A stretch of DNA of 64,000 nt from Chryseobacterium arachidis (GCF_900129245.1 NZ_FQUT01000019.1:1-64000), one strand, 5' to 3'; counted from the stretch's first letter, positions 26,156 through 36,241 are shown. A program made the numbers and translations. Notes: generated by a model from the sequence alone, not told the origin.

Positions 26156-27200
26156 AATCAAACAAACGGAGCTGCTGATCTTTTGCTCCTGTAAAATTCT
26201 TTGTCGAAAGCTTGGGAAACTCTTTGCCTTCAAAAAATTTCTTCCTTCCGATTTTGAATGTGTTGTGAATCATTTCAGCAATACTCCCTTCCCCTTTCTG
26301 GCGGTCAAAATATCTTTTTTCACCCAATTTCCCACCCCGCATGGAACGGATTAAATTTAAAACTTTCTGCGCCCGATCCGGAAAAGCACTTTCTATCCAA
26401 TTGACAAAAACGGGTTCCACGGTATCGTTCAATCTTACCAAAGTATACCCGAAACTCTGCGCTCCCGCATCTGAAATGGCTTTTAAAATAGTTAACGGTT
26501 CATCGCTGTTTAATCCGGGAATAATGGGCGCAACCATTATATTCACCGGAATATTATTTTCGGAAAGAATTTCTATCGCTTTCAGCTTATTTTTGGCAGA
26601 ACTTGTTCTGGGCTCCATCTTTCTTCTCAAGTCCTCGTTAATGGTCGGAATACTCAATGAAACGGAAACCAAATTTTGTTCAGCCATCGGTTTCAAAATA
26701 TCAATATCTCGTAATACTAAAGCATTTTTTGTCAGCACATTGACAGGATGTCTGTAATCCAGACAAACTTGCAGAATCTTTCTGGTAATCTCAAATTGCC
26801 GTTCTGCAGGCTGATAGCAATCTGTATTTCCCGAAAGTAAAATGGAAGCCGGCTTATACCCTCTTTTTTGGAAAAATTTCTCTAATAATTCTGGTGCATT
26901 TTTCTTTACCATGATCTTTCTTTCAAAATCAATTCCGGCGCTGTAACCCCAATATTCGTGGGTGGGTCTGGCAAAACAATATGAACATCCGTGTTCACAC
27001 CCCTGATAAGGATTCATGGAATATTCCATGGGCAGATCTTCACTTTTCACCTGATTGACAATCGTTTTCGGAAATACTTCCGTGAAAGACGTTTTTACAG
27101 TTTCCAAATCTTCATCCTCCGGCTCATAGGTATATCTGTCGAAACGGTTGATAACATTTCGCTGCGCTCCCTGACCTTTTATGATATTTTCGTTCTGCAT
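26154..27200 (-). CDS. PA0069-family radical SAM protein
   Basis: The start at 27200 (MQNENIIKGQGAQRN) is preferred over 27266. A 348-residue protein. The radical SAM cluster is C68-x3-C72-x2-C75 in YQGCEHGCSYCFARP, with SPL-like context. The KGQGAQRN N-terminus and PTHEYWG are typical of the PA0069 family, which is conserved but uncharacterised and related to spore photoproduct lyase. Single gene. Confidence 0.88.
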   Translation of the reverse strand: MQNENIIKGQGAQRNVINRFDRYTYEPEDEDLETVKTSFTEVFPKTIVNQVKSEDLPMEYSMNPYQGCEHGCSYCFARPTHEYWGYSAGIDFERKIMVKKNAPELLEKFFQKRGYKPASILLSGNTDCYQPAERQFEITRKILQVCLDYRHPVNVLTKNALVLRDIDILKPMAEQNLVSVSLSIPTINEDLRRKMEPRTSSAKNKLKAIEILSENNIPVNIMVAPIIPGLNSDEPLTILKAISDAGAQSFGYTLVRLNDTVEPVFVNWIESAFPDRAQKVLNLIRSMRGGKLGEKRYFDRQKGEGSIAEMIHNTFKIGRKKFFEGKEFPKLSTKNFTGAKDQQLRLFD

Positions 27201-27268
27201 TTCAAGTGTAAAATTAGAATGGAATTTTCTGAAAATAATAAACTTTAACACTAAAGTTTTCCACAAAA

Positions 27269-27298
27269 AAATCCGACCTCTGTGACAGTGCCGGATTT
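27269..27298 (-). terminator. Terminator of the small membrane-protein gene
   Basis: AAATCCG/CGGATTT stem, followed in the minus direction by a T run. Confidence 0.75.
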
Positions 27299-27324
27299 AA
27301 ACATAATTTAAATATATATTTCTA

Positions 27325-27519
27325 CTACTTCAATGCGTAAAATTCTACACCATGGTGCTCATCTTCACTATTTTTTCCATCAAAATGTCTGTGATAATCC
27401 GAATAGGCATCACTATATTTTTTATCTCTTTTATGTAATATTTTTTTTATTCCTATGATACTTAATACCGCCAAAAGACCTACTCCTCCTGCCAGTAAAA
27501 CTCCAACTTCTTTTTTCAT
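27325..27519 (-). CDS. Small membrane-anchored hypothetical protein
   Basis: A 64-residue protein. After MKKEV a Gly/Leu-rich helix (GVLLAGGVGLLAVLSIIGI) anchors it, and the rest is a charged, His/Tyr-rich tail (YSDYHRHFDGKNSEDEHHG). No family recognised. A terminator downstream supports expression. Confidence 0.6.
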   Translation of the reverse strand: MKKEVGVLLAGGVGLLAVLSIIGIKKILHKRDKKYSDAYSDYHRHFDGKNSEDEHHGVEFYALK

Positions 27520-27674
27520 ATTTTGTCTGATTTATTTATTTCACTATTGCAAAAAGTATACCCAAGATATTTTTTGGTATTATAAATTTTGTTAACATTA
27601 AAAAGCAGCCGGTTCGATACCATACTTTGTACATCAATGGTTTAATTATTGTATTTTTAAATAAAAATATTATT

Positions 27675-28028
27675 ATGGAAGGTACAGGAAATATTGATAA
27701 AATGACTACGCTGAGTCAAGTAATGACCAGATTGGCACAAAGAGGCATCCACAGAGAATTCCGAATGAACGAAAACTGTGAAATGAAATTTGAAAACTCA
27801 GAGAAAGTTTACCAACCTGATGAGCTTACTATCATTAAAACATACCGTTTTGAAGGACCAAGCAGTCCGGACGATAATGCAGTACTGTATTTGGTAAAAG
27901 ATACGGACGGAAACATGGGGATGATTATCGATTCTTATGGCGCGGATAGTAATTATCCCGGTGAGGAATTTGACAAATTTTTGAGAGAAATAACTATTCT
28001 AGAAAGCGACGAATTTGATTTTGACTAA
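27675..28028 (+). CDS. Small conserved Bacteroidetes protein (mislabelled PRPP synthetase-like)
   Basis: A 117-residue protein; start 27675 (MEGTGNIDKMTTLSQVM) is chosen over 27627 because the extension is hydrophobic and atypical. The pattern MTTLSQVMTRLAQRG, YQPDELTIIKTYRFEG and SSPDDNAVLYLVKD matches a small family that databases sometimes label phosphoribosylpyrophosphate synthetase. It lacks any PRPP-binding motif, so that label is not supported. Soluble and acidic; function unknown. Confidence 0.7.
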   Translation: MEGTGNIDKMTTLSQVMTRLAQRGIHREFRMNENCEMKFENSEKVYQPDELTIIKTYRFEGPSSPDDNAVLYLVKDTDGNMGMIIDSYGADSNYPGEEFDKFLREITILESDEFDFD

Positions 28029-28036
28029 TATACTTT

Positions 28037-28068
28037 AAATCCGGAATTATTCAGTTCCGGATTTTTCT
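28037..28068. terminator. Terminator overlapping the AsmA-like gene end
   Basis: AAATCCGGAA/TTCCGGATTT stem with a T-rich tail on the plus side. Its right arm lies inside the last codons of the convergent gene. Confidence 0.8.
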
Positions 28069-30740
28069 TTTTTCTTGAAAACACCCTTTAGAAAACCTTT
28101 CTTTTCCTTTTCTTCTTTGGGCTGTTTCTCTGCTTCTTTATCCTTTTCATTCGTATTTTTCTTGGCAGCCTGGCTGATTTCTTTTACAGATTGCTTCATG
28201 CCTTTTACATCCTCCTTTACATTTTCCACTTTGGTTTTGGCATGATCAACAGTTTTCTTTGCTTTATCGATGTTAATTCCGATCAAAGTTTTCTTTAAGC
28301 CTTGTTCAATGCCTTTCCAAAATAAGTTGAAAAATGATTTTGTAGGATCACGCTCTACATCTTCCACAGTAACATCTTCAGGAAGTTTCCCCGAATCAGA
28401 TTTCACCAGTAAATTCGCAACAGCTGTTAAAAAACCTTTCTTTTCGCGGTTATTTTTATCTAAAATTGCCACTTTAAGATCTTTATGCCTTAAATTAAAA
28501 CTTCCGTTCAATCCTTTTGGATTTCCTTTGAAATTAAAAAGCATTTCCTGAATCGTTCCCGTTGCCGTTACATGCAGATACGGACGAATAAACGGATTGA
28601 TTCCCTGTGCAGGCAGATTTGTTGTTCTACCCGAAATAGTAAAGATATCACGGCGATCTGCCACATCAAAATTCCAATTTACGGAAAGCGGTGCCAAATT
28701 CATAAAAGAACAATCGATCTTGATATCAACTCTCGTAGGTTTTCCTTTTGCCTTGGCCGAATTCAGGTTTTTAACATTCATATTGAAGTTACTGAAAGTT
28801 AACTTTCCCGGACCAGCACTTTCAGGTGTATCTTCCTCGTAAACAAGAATCGAGTTCTTTACATTCAGATTATTGACGGTAAAAGGAATTTTTATGGTAC
28901 GAAGCAATGCCGAATACAGAAGCTTTTCTTTAGGATCATCATTCGGAATTTTACTTCTGAAAATATTGGCATCGGCAGATTGAACAGTCACATTTGATGC
29001 GTTGACCGATTTATTCTGGGAGAATAAGTCCCAATTTCCATTCGCTGTGATCTGATTTACTTTGATATCATACAAATCCCTTTCAACAGGTATCATTTTG
29101 ATAAATTGGGCTCTCGAAACGAGAGGCTTCATCGCAAACTGAGCTACTTTAATATTATTTTTATCAATCTTCAGAAGTCCTGATGTCATCTTATAAAATT
29201 TGGTTTTATAGGCAAAACTATTCGAAGTGAGGATATAGTTTTTCATATCAACCGCGATACCTGAATTACCAGTTTTTGAAGTCAGCTGAATATCATTAAT
29301 TATCGCATTCAGATTATTAAAACTCAGCGGCTGATTATTTTTTTCATAGGTGATATCTGAATTTTTCAGGGCAACTTTCCTGATAAGGATCGGAAATTGA
29401 ATTCCGCTCAGATTGGCTGTTTTTTTGACAGCCTGAACTTCTCCTGCCTTAATGCTTCCTTTTACGCGATCTACTAAAACATCTTTCACATCAAGATTCA
29501 GCTTTTTATCCACAAGCTCCCATTTATTGATATTAAAACCTATATAATTTGCCACGAGATCCATCGAAGTTTTTCCCTGAGACAAACCGTTCGGAGCAAC
29601 GGAAATAATTCTCAATTCACCTTTTTTAGGATTTAACAATATATTTCTGATACTAAAATCCTGATGATTAGAATATAAAATATCCTGTCCAGACAACTGA
29701 AAATCCTTGTACCCAACAGGTATTATTTCTTCTTTTGTTTCTTTATCAAACTTTAACTGATTGATGTTTAAGTTCAGTTTTCTGGCATATAAAAGTTTTC
29801 TTCCATCAGGTTTCATCACCTGAACAGTTGCATTATTTAATTTTATATCATCAAGATTAAGCTCAAAGTTGAGTTTTTTTTTAGCTTTTATAGGAGCCGC
29901 ATTTGTTATATAAACCAATAGATCCGGATTATAAAAACTTGCATTGGCAAGAGAAACTTTATTCTTTTTCAAAACAATATCCGTGAATTCCATTTTTTGG
30001 ATATTAAATCGGAAAAGTTTCGTTTTTTTAGGATAATATTTTTTAAAAAGATCAAAACTCAATAAAGGAATCAACTGAAATTGATCAATGGACATTTGTC
30101 CGTCTGAAGTTTTTATTTCCTTAATTTTCAAGGCATAAACATTATCCGGACGAACAAAAAAATTCTTTCCCCGAATATCATATTTATCAAAAACAACGGG
30201 AAGCTTATCTTCTACCGACTCTTCTGTCATCTGAAGATTTTCAACATATAAATTCAGATCCTGAACAGAAAAAAACTTTTGTTTTGTATATCTGAAAATA
30301 CTAATATTCCCTTCATTGATTCTGATATTTTCGAAACGAACAGGATTTCTTTTCTTGCCTGTCTTTGTATCGACAGGCTTAGCAAGAATAATATTTAAAG
30401 TAGGCTTTGACAATAATAAATCTGACGAACTGATCTGTTTATTAAAGATCGCATCATAAATTCCAAAACGACTTATTTTCAAGGTATCAACAGTTCCCTG
30501 AAGCCCCATAACATTACTATTCTGTGGATTTTTATTATTAACCGTAATTCCTATTGAAAGAATGTTACCCGACATCAGATCAACATCCAGACTTTTGTAG
30601 GAAACTTTATAGTCAGTATTGTTTTTAATGTAATTGGGAAGCTGGGTCTTAAGCCAAATATTAAGTCCAAAGTTTGCCAGTAAAATAACCACCAACAAAA
30701 TTCCGAGGACTACGATTAACTTTTTAACCCATTTTTTCAT
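28047..30740 (-). CDS. AsmA/DUF748-like large envelope protein
   Basis: An 897-residue protein. One N-terminal membrane anchor (LIVVLGILLVVILLANFGL) is followed by a very long periplasmic region of repeated short beta-strands, including SYKSLDVDLMSGNILSIG and later GKLTFSNFNMNVKNL and GTIQEMLFNFKG, as in AsmA/DUF748 proteins, which form bridge-like lipid-transport folds. The C-terminal ~100 residues are Lys/Glu-rich and probably coiled coil. Role in lipid or outer-membrane homeostasis is inferred from the family. It is 30 bases downstream of the DUF2797 gene. Confidence 0.8.
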   Translation of the reverse strand: MKKWVKKLIVVLGILLVVILLANFGLNIWLKTQLPNYIKNNTDYKVSYKSLDVDLMSGNILSIGITVNNKNPQNSNVMGLQGTVDTLKISRFGIYDAIFNKQISSSDLLLSKPTLNIILAKPVDTKTGKKRNPVRFENIRINEGNISIFRYTKQKFFSVQDLNLYVENLQMTEESVEDKLPVVFDKYDIRGKNFFVRPDNVYALKIKEIKTSDGQMSIDQFQLIPLLSFDLFKKYYPKKTKLFRFNIQKMEFTDIVLKKNKVSLANASFYNPDLLVYITNAAPIKAKKKLNFELNLDDIKLNNATVQVMKPDGRKLLYARKLNLNINQLKFDKETKEEIIPVGYKDFQLSGQDILYSNHQDFSIRNILLNPKKGELRIISVAPNGLSQGKTSMDLVANYIGFNINKWELVDKKLNLDVKDVLVDRVKGSIKAGEVQAVKKTANLSGIQFPILIRKVALKNSDITYEKNNQPLSFNNLNAIINDIQLTSKTGNSGIAVDMKNYILTSNSFAYKTKFYKMTSGLLKIDKNNIKVAQFAMKPLVSRAQFIKMIPVERDLYDIKVNQITANGNWDLFSQNKSVNASNVTVQSADANIFRSKIPNDDPKEKLLYSALLRTIKIPFTVNNLNVKNSILVYEEDTPESAGPGKLTFSNFNMNVKNLNSAKAKGKPTRVDIKIDCSFMNLAPLSVNWNFDVADRRDIFTISGRTTNLPAQGINPFIRPYLHVTATGTIQEMLFNFKGNPKGLNGSFNLRHKDLKVAILDKNNREKKGFLTAVANLLVKSDSGKLPEDVTVEDVERDPTKSFFNLFWKGIEQGLKKTLIGINIDKAKKTVDHAKTKVENVKEDVKGMKQSVKEISQAAKKNTNEKDKEAEKQPKEEKEKKGFLKGVFKKKEKSGTE

Positions 30741-30770
30741 GATTGTGATTTGGTTTAATTTGAGATTTGG

Positions 30771-31568
30771 TTAATTTTTTATATTCAATTCAATCACATA
30801 GCCTTCATGCCCTCTAATGTTAATAAACTCTCCCCCGTCAAAACCAAGATACTGTCCTTTTATCCCGGTTAGTTTTCCGGTAAATTCCGGCCTTTTATCC
30901 AAAGTAAACGATGTTACTTTCTCTGGCTTTTCAAAAGGATAGTCGAACTTCCAAAGATTTTCGCCCTCACTGTAGAACTTCTGGAAATCTTCAGGAAAAT
31001 ATTCTTTAATCTTTTGCTGAAAATCTATTAAGTCAACATCATCTTCAAAATCATCCTGAAGCATTTTTTTCCAGCTTGTTTTGTCGGCAACATGTTGTTT
31101 TAAGGCAACTTCTATCATTCCTGCTTCATAGCGGTTTTCTGTTCTGGCAATCGGCAGCGCAAACGTTGCTCCCTGATCGATCCATCTTGTAGGAATCTGT
31201 GTATTTCTCGTTACTCCTACCTTCACTTCTCCGGTGTAAGCCAGATAAACCGTGTGCGGCTGCAACTGAATTTCCTTTTCTATATCCAAATCCCGTTCCG
31301 CAATTCCCAAATGGGCGGTAGAAAGTTCGGGACGGATGATCGTATCGCTGGCATAAGGACTTTCAAAAAAACAGCTTTTGCAGAAACCCATTCTGTAAAT
31401 CGGCTTGTTGAGCTGGCAATTCACACATTGAAAGCCTGTATGTTTTATGGTTAATTCTTTTCCGAACAATTCATTCATGTGGATAAGATCTCCTGAAAGA
31501 TTAAGATAATATTGGATCGGCTCATCATTAAAGCTCGTCATTTTTAAAATTTGACCTTGAAACTGCAT
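30771..31568 (-). CDS. DUF2797 family protein
   Basis: A 265-residue protein. A treble-clef-like zinc site CVNCQLNKPIYRMGFCKSC is near residues 48-66, followed by the DUF2797 core PHTVYLAYTGEVKVGVTRN and RWIDQGATFALPIARTENRY. That core resembles a GIY-YIG-like arrangement (VYLAY...KVGVTR). The family is found in Bacteroidetes and Actinobacteria and is uncharacterised. Probable operon with the AsmA-like gene. Confidence 0.83.
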   Translation of the reverse strand: MQFQGQILKMTSFNDEPIQYYLNLSGDLIHMNELFGKELTIKHTGFQCVNCQLNKPIYRMGFCKSCFFESPYASDTIIRPELSTAHLGIAERDLDIEKEIQLQPHTVYLAYTGEVKVGVTRNTQIPTRWIDQGATFALPIARTENRYEAGMIEVALKQHVADKTSWKKMLQDDFEDDVDLIDFQQKIKEYFPEDFQKFYSEGENLWKFDYPFEKPEKVTSFTLDKRPEFTGKLTGIKGQYLGFDGGEFINIRGHEGYVIELNIKN

Positions 31569-31630
31569 ATTAATTTTAGTTAACTTTTTTAAGTAAATTT
31601 AACAATTATATTTTTCACGATGTAAATTTA

Positions 31631-31638
31631 TACTTTTG
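31631..31638 (+). promoter_or_regulatory. -7 box of the epimerase gene
   Basis: TACTTTTG, 18 bases before the ATG. No -33 TTG at a proper distance. Confidence 0.45.
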
Positions 31639-31656
31639 TAATCATAATAAGACACG

Positions 31657-32679
31657 ATGAATTATCTTGTAACCGGAGGAAGCGGTTTTATTGGTTCCCA
31701 CTTAGTTGAGCAATTATTAAAAAAAGGACATTCTGTCATAAACATTGACAACTTCGATAGTTTCTACGATTATACCGTAAAAATCAAAAATACTTTAGAG
31801 TCAATTGATAAAAATTTCGTTTTTGAGTTCACCGATAAGGAAAGTGATATTCAGAAATTAATTTCTCTTTCAGAATCACAAAATTATACGCTGTATTATC
31901 AAGATATCCGCGATAAAAAAGGATTGGAAAAAATATTCAAAAATCATAAGATTGATTTGATTATCCATCTTGCTGCCCTTGCAGGAGTTCGCCCTTCTAT
32001 CGAAAGGCCGCTGGAATACGAAGAAGTCAATATCCGAGGAACAATGAATCTTTGGGAACTCTGTAAAGATTTCAATATTAATAAATTTGTCTGTGCATCC
32101 TCTTCAAGCGTTTACGGAAACAATGAAAAAATTCCTTTTTCTGAAGCAGATAATGTAGACAATCCTATTTCACCTTATGCCGCCACGAAAAAATGTGGTG
32201 AGATTTTAGGCCATGTTTACCATGATCTCTATAAAATTGATATGATCCAACTAAGGTTTTTTACGGTGTATGGGCCGAGACAGAGACCTGATCTGGCAAT
32301 TCATAAATTCACCAGATTAATTTCAGATCATCAGGAAATCCCTTTCTACGGCGACGGAACAACAGCGAGAGACTACACATTTATCGATGACATTATTGAT
32401 GGGATTGAAAAATCGATCCATTATTTAGAAAGCAATTCAAATGTTTATGAGATTATCAACTTAGGCGAAAGTGAAGTCATTAATTTAAATGAAATGCTTT
32501 TCACCATTGAAAAAACATTAGGAAAATCTGCCATCAGAAAAAATCTGCCAATGCAGCCCGGCGATGTCCTGAAAACCAATGCCGATATTACCAAAGCCCG
32601 GACATTAATTGGCTACAAACCTGACACAAACTTCCAAAATGGCATAAAAAAATTTGTGGAATGGTTTTTGAGAAAATGA
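31657..32679 (+). CDS. NAD-dependent epimerase, UDP-glucuronate 4-epimerase-like
   Basis: A 340-residue extended SDR. The NAD motif is GGSGFIGSHLVEQL; the catalytic Tyr/Lys are in SPYAATKKCGE, and the Ser in CASSSSVYG. HLAALAGVRPSIERP and FFTVYGPRQRPDLA are typical of UDP-glucuronate/galacturonate 4-epimerases. It supplies nucleotide sugars for surface polysaccharides. It stands alone here, so the pathway is not shown by context. Confidence 0.87.
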   Translation: MNYLVTGGSGFIGSHLVEQLLKKGHSVINIDNFDSFYDYTVKIKNTLESIDKNFVFEFTDKESDIQKLISLSESQNYTLYYQDIRDKKGLEKIFKNHKIDLIIHLAALAGVRPSIERPLEYEEVNIRGTMNLWELCKDFNINKFVCASSSSVYGNNEKIPFSEADNVDNPISPYAATKKCGEILGHVYHDLYKIDMIQLRFFTVYGPRQRPDLAIHKFTRLISDHQEIPFYGDGTTARDYTFIDDIIDGIEKSIHYLESNSNVYEIINLGESEVINLNEMLFTIEKTLGKSAIRKNLPMQPGDVLKTNADITKARTLIGYKPDTNFQNGIKKFVEWFLRK

Positions 32680-32794
32680 CATCAAGTATTTCGCTAACAC
32701 ACTCATAATGCTGTCTGCGACATATAATGAACAAAAATTAATAAAAAGAATTGAAAATCAGGTGTAAAAAAGCATATAATATAAGCTATTTTTA

Positions 32795-32802
32795 TACTTT
32801 TG
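32795..32802 (+). promoter_or_regulatory. -7 box of the DUF2795 gene
   Basis: TACTTTTG, 17 bases before the ATG at 32820. No -33 TTG at a proper distance. Confidence 0.45.
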
Positions 32803-32819
32803 CAAAAAATTAGAAAATT

Positions 32820-33041
32820 ATGTACTGGACATTAGAATTAGCTTCTTATTTAAGTGACGCGCCTTGGCCAATGACAAAAGCAGAACTTATTGACTATGCC
32901 ATCAGAACTGGTGCACCTATGGAAGTGGTAGAAAATCTTCAGGCGATCGAAGATGAAGGGGAAATCTATGATGCAATCGACGAAATCTGGAGCGACTATC
33001 CTACGGACGAAGATTATCTTTGGAACGAAGACGAATATTAA
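32820..33041 (+). CDS. DUF2795 family protein
   Basis: A 73-residue, very acidic protein (MYWTLELASYLSDAPWPMT, PMEVVENLQAIEDEGEIYD, ending DEDYLWNEDEY). The pattern matches the small DUF2795 family, frequently next to secA in Flavobacteriia. Function unknown. A terminator separates it from secA, so co-transcription would need readthrough. Confidence 0.85.
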   Translation: MYWTLELASYLSDAPWPMTKAELIDYAIRTGAPMEVVENLQAIEDEGEIYDAIDEIWSDYPTDEDYLWNEDEY

Positions 33042-33052
33042 TTAAAAGCAAT

Positions 33053-33081
33053 AAGCTTTAGGCCTCGCTTAGAGCTTTTTT
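33053..33081 (+). terminator. Terminator after the DUF2795 gene
   Basis: AAGCTTTAGGC-CTC-GCTTAGAGCTT stem with two G-T pairs and a T run. Confidence 0.75.
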
Positions 33082-33127
33082 GCCCTTTTTTACATATCTA
33101 TTTTACACGGTAAGTGTTATTAAAAAC

Positions 33128-33150
33128 GCTTAAAGGATATCCCTTTAGGC
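33128..33150 (+). promoter_or_regulatory. Imperfect palindrome in the secA leader
   Basis: GCTTAAAGG-ATAT-CCCTTTAGGC is an inverted repeat with one bulge, 17 bases before the secA ATG. It could be an RNA hairpin or a protein-binding site affecting secA expression; role inferred only. Confidence 0.3.
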
Positions 33151-33166
33151 ATAAAGCAAAAAATTT

Positions 33167-36100
33167 ATGAGTTTTTTAAACAAAGTTCTAAAAGGGTTTT
33201 TGGGAGACAAAAAAGCGCAGGACCTAAAAGAAGTAAAAAAAGTTGTAACAAAAATCAAAGCTGTTGAACCTTCTATTCAGCAATTGTCTGATGACGGTTT
33301 AAGAGAGAAAACTGCTGAGTTTAAAGAAAATATTAAATCTGCGACCAGCAAAATCACAGCTCAGATAGAACAGATCCAGGAGCAGATAAAAAATTCGAAG
33401 AACGTTGACGAGAAAGAAGCTCTTTTCACAAAAATCGAGACTCTGAAAAAAGAATCATACGAAATCGAAGAAAAAGTACTCCTTCAAATTCTTCCTGAAG
33501 TATTTGCTTTAGTAAAAGAAACGGCAAGAAGATGGGCTCAGAACGGATCGATCAAGGTAAAAGCGTCTGACTGGGACAGACAGTTGGCTGCTGCCGGAAA
33601 AGATTTCGTAGAAATTCAGGGAGACACTGCTATTTGGAAAAACTCATGGGATGCTGCCGGAACACCTGTAAACTGGGATATGGTGCACTACGATGTACAG
33701 TTTATCGGAGGTATTATTCTTCACAGCGGTAAAATTGCCGAGATGGCGACCGGAGAAGGTAAGACTTTGGTAGGCACATTGCCAATCTTCTTAAATGCAC
33801 TTCCAGCGAGAGGAGTTCACGTTGTAACAGTGAACGACTACTTGGCAAAAAGAGACTCGGCGTGGATGGGACCATTGTACCAATTCCACGGAATGAGCAT
33901 CGATTGTATCGATAATCACCAACCGAACTCAGACGGAAGAAGAAAAGCATACAATTCAGATATTACTTACGGAACGAATAACGAATTCGGTTTTGATTAT
34001 CTGAGAGATAACATGGTAACTTCACCTTCAGAGCTGGTACAAAGAGAATTAAACTTTGCTATCGTGGATGAGGTTGACTCTGTTTTGGTAGATGATGCAA
34101 GAACACCATTAATTATTTCAGGTCCGGTTCCCCAGGGAGACAGACAGGAATTTGATGTTCTGAAACCTTCTATCGACAGAATCGTTGAAGTTCAGAAAAA
34201 AACTGTTTCTGCGATTTTTAATGAAGCTAAAAAACTAATCGCTGCAGGAAATACAAAAGAAGGAGGATTCAAATTGCTTCAGGCTTACAGAGGTCTTCCT
34301 AAAAACAGACAATTAATTAAATTCTTATCGGAAAGCGGAAACCGTGCATTGCTTCAGAAAGTTGAAGCTCAGTATATGCAGGATAACAATCGTGATATGC
34401 CGATCGTAGATAAAGATCTTTACTTCGTCATTGAAGAAAAGAACAATCAGGTTGATTTGACAGACAAAGGTGTTGAATACATGTCTCAAGGAAACTCTGA
34501 TCCCAACTTCTTCGTTCTTCCTGATATCGGAACTGAAATCGCAGAAGTGGAAGCTAAAAATTTATCCAAAGAAGAAGAATTCGAAGCTAAAGAAAAACTT
34601 TTCTCCGATTTTGCCGAAAAATCTGAAAGAGTTCACACCATGAGCCAATTGCTTAAAGCCTATACATTATTCGAAAAAGATGATGAATATGTAGTTATTG
34701 ACGGCGAAGTAAAAATCGTTGACGAGCAGACTGGTCGTATCATGGAAGGAAGACGTTATTCTGATGGTCTTCACCAGGCGATCGAAGCGAAGGAAAACGT
34801 AAAAATCGAAGCCGCAACACAGACTTTTGCAACTGTTACTTTACAGAACTATTTCCGTATGTACAACAAACTTGCGGGAATGACAGGTACTGCAGAAACA
34901 GAAGCTGGCGAGCTTTGGGAAATTTACAAATTAGACGTTGTGGTAATTCCTACCAACCGTCCGATTTTAAGACACGACAGACAAGATTTAGTTTTCAAAA
35001 CTAACAGAGAAAAATATAACGCTGTAATCGAAGAAATCGAGAGATTAACAGCTGCAGGAAGACCTGTTTTGGTGGGTACAACTTCAGTTGAAATTTCTCA
35101 GTTGCTTTCAAAAGCCTTACAGTTAAGAAAAATCCAGCACCAGGTGTTGAACGCAAAACTTCACAAGAAGGAAGCAGAAATCGTTGCAGGAGCAGGACAG
35201 CCGGGAGTTGTAACGATTGCAACCAACATGGCAGGTCGTGGTACCGATATCAAACTTTCTAAAGAAGTAAAAGAAGCAGGAGGTTTAGCAATTATCGGAA
35301 CAGAGAGACACGATTCAAGACGTGTTGACAGACAGTTGAGAGGTAGAGCAGGACGTCAGGGAGATCCGGGAAGCTCGCAGTTTTATGTTTCTCTGGAAGA
35401 CAACCTGATGCGTTTATTCGGTTCTGAAAGAATCGCTAAAATGATGGACAGAATGGGGCATAAAGAAGGCGAAGTTATTCAGCATTCCATGATTTCCAAG
35501 TCTATTGAAAGAGCTCAGAAAAAAGTAGAGGAAAACAATTTCGGAACCAGAAAAAGACTTCTTGAGTATGATGACGTAATGAATAAACAGCGTGACGTAA
35601 TCTACAAAAGAAGAAAGAACGCTTTATTTGGAGATCACCTGAAGTATGACATTACAAATATGATTTTTGATGTTGCCAATTCCATTGTAGCGAAAGGAAA
35701 AGCAAACGGAAGCTATAAAGATTTCGAATTTGAAGTGATCAAACATTTCACAATGGCTTCTCCTATTTCCGAAAGTGATTTTGGTAATAAGCAAGTTCCG
35801 GAATTAACGAATATCTTATTCAAAGCGGCTCAGGAAGACTATCAAATGAAACTGAATTTATTGAAAGAGAAATCATTCCCTATTATTGAGAATGTATATC
35901 AAAATCAAGGTTCAATGTTTAAAATGATTCAGGTTCCTTTCACAGATGGTCACAAAACAATGACTATCGTTGCAGATCTTAAAGAAGCTTACGAAACACA
36001 ATGTGAAAGTTTAATCAACGATTTTGAAAAGAATATTACCCTTTCAATCATTGATGAAAACTGGAAGCTTCACCTTCGTGAAATGGACGACTTAAGAAGA

Positions 36101-36241
36101 TCTTCTCAGGGAGCTGTTTACGAACAAAAGGACCCGTTGGTAATTTACAAGCAGGAATCTTTCCATTTATTCAGTGAAATGATCGATAAATTAAACAAAG
36201 AAATTATTTCTTTCTTGTACAAAGGAGAAATTCCAGCATAA
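33167..36241 (+). CDS. secA: Preprotein translocase ATPase SecA
   Basis: A 1024-residue protein. Walker A GEGKT is at 196-200 and the Walker B region is AIVDEVDSVLVDDARTPLI. The preprotein cross-linking and two-helix-finger regions follow, with GTATNMAGRGTDIKLS-type motif and LRGRAGRQGDPG in the second ATPase domain. It is longer than E. coli SecA (901) because of insertions, including acidic stretch VEAKNLSKEEEFEAKEKLF. The C-terminus (FLYKGEIPA) lacks the zinc-binding SEC-C motif. It drives Sec export, on which T9SS and lipoprotein clients here depend. Confidence 0.98.
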   Translation: MSFLNKVLKGFLGDKKAQDLKEVKKVVTKIKAVEPSIQQLSDDGLREKTAEFKENIKSATSKITAQIEQIQEQIKNSKNVDEKEALFTKIETLKKESYEIEEKVLLQILPEVFALVKETARRWAQNGSIKVKASDWDRQLAAAGKDFVEIQGDTAIWKNSWDAAGTPVNWDMVHYDVQFIGGIILHSGKIAEMATGEGKTLVGTLPIFLNALPARGVHVVTVNDYLAKRDSAWMGPLYQFHGMSIDCIDNHQPNSDGRRKAYNSDITYGTNNEFGFDYLRDNMVTSPSELVQRELNFAIVDEVDSVLVDDARTPLIISGPVPQGDRQEFDVLKPSIDRIVEVQKKTVSAIFNEAKKLIAAGNTKEGGFKLLQAYRGLPKNRQLIKFLSESGNRALLQKVEAQYMQDNNRDMPIVDKDLYFVIEEKNNQVDLTDKGVEYMSQGNSDPNFFVLPDIGTEIAEVEAKNLSKEEEFEAKEKLFSDFAEKSERVHTMSQLLKAYTLFEKDDEYVVIDGEVKIVDEQTGRIMEGRRYSDGLHQAIEAKENVKIEAATQTFATVTLQNYFRMYNKLAGMTGTAETEAGELWEIYKLDVVVIPTNRPILRHDRQDLVFKTNREKYNAVIEEIERLTAAGRPVLVGTTSVEISQLLSKALQLRKIQHQVLNAKLHKKEAEIVAGAGQPGVVTIATNMAGRGTDIKLSKEVKEAGGLAIIGTERHDSRRVDRQLRGRAGRQGDPGSSQFYVSLEDNLMRLFGSERIAKMMDRMGHKEGEVIQHSMISKSIERAQKKVEENNFGTRKRLLEYDDVMNKQRDVIYKRRKNALFGDHLKYDITNMIFDVANSIVAKGKANGSYKDFEFEVIKHFTMASPISESDFGNKQVPELTNILFKAAQEDYQMKLNLLKEKSFPIIENVYQNQGSMFKMIQVPFTDGHKTMTIVADLKEAYETQCESLINDFEKNITLSIIDENWKLHLREMDDLRRSSQGAVYEQKDPLVIYKQESFHLFSEMIDKLNKEIISFLYKGEIPA

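Noticed and set aside
27675..28028. Label as phosphoribosylpyrophosphate synthetase
   Set aside because: The product has 117 residues and no PRPP-binding motif; the label used in databases for this family is not supported.
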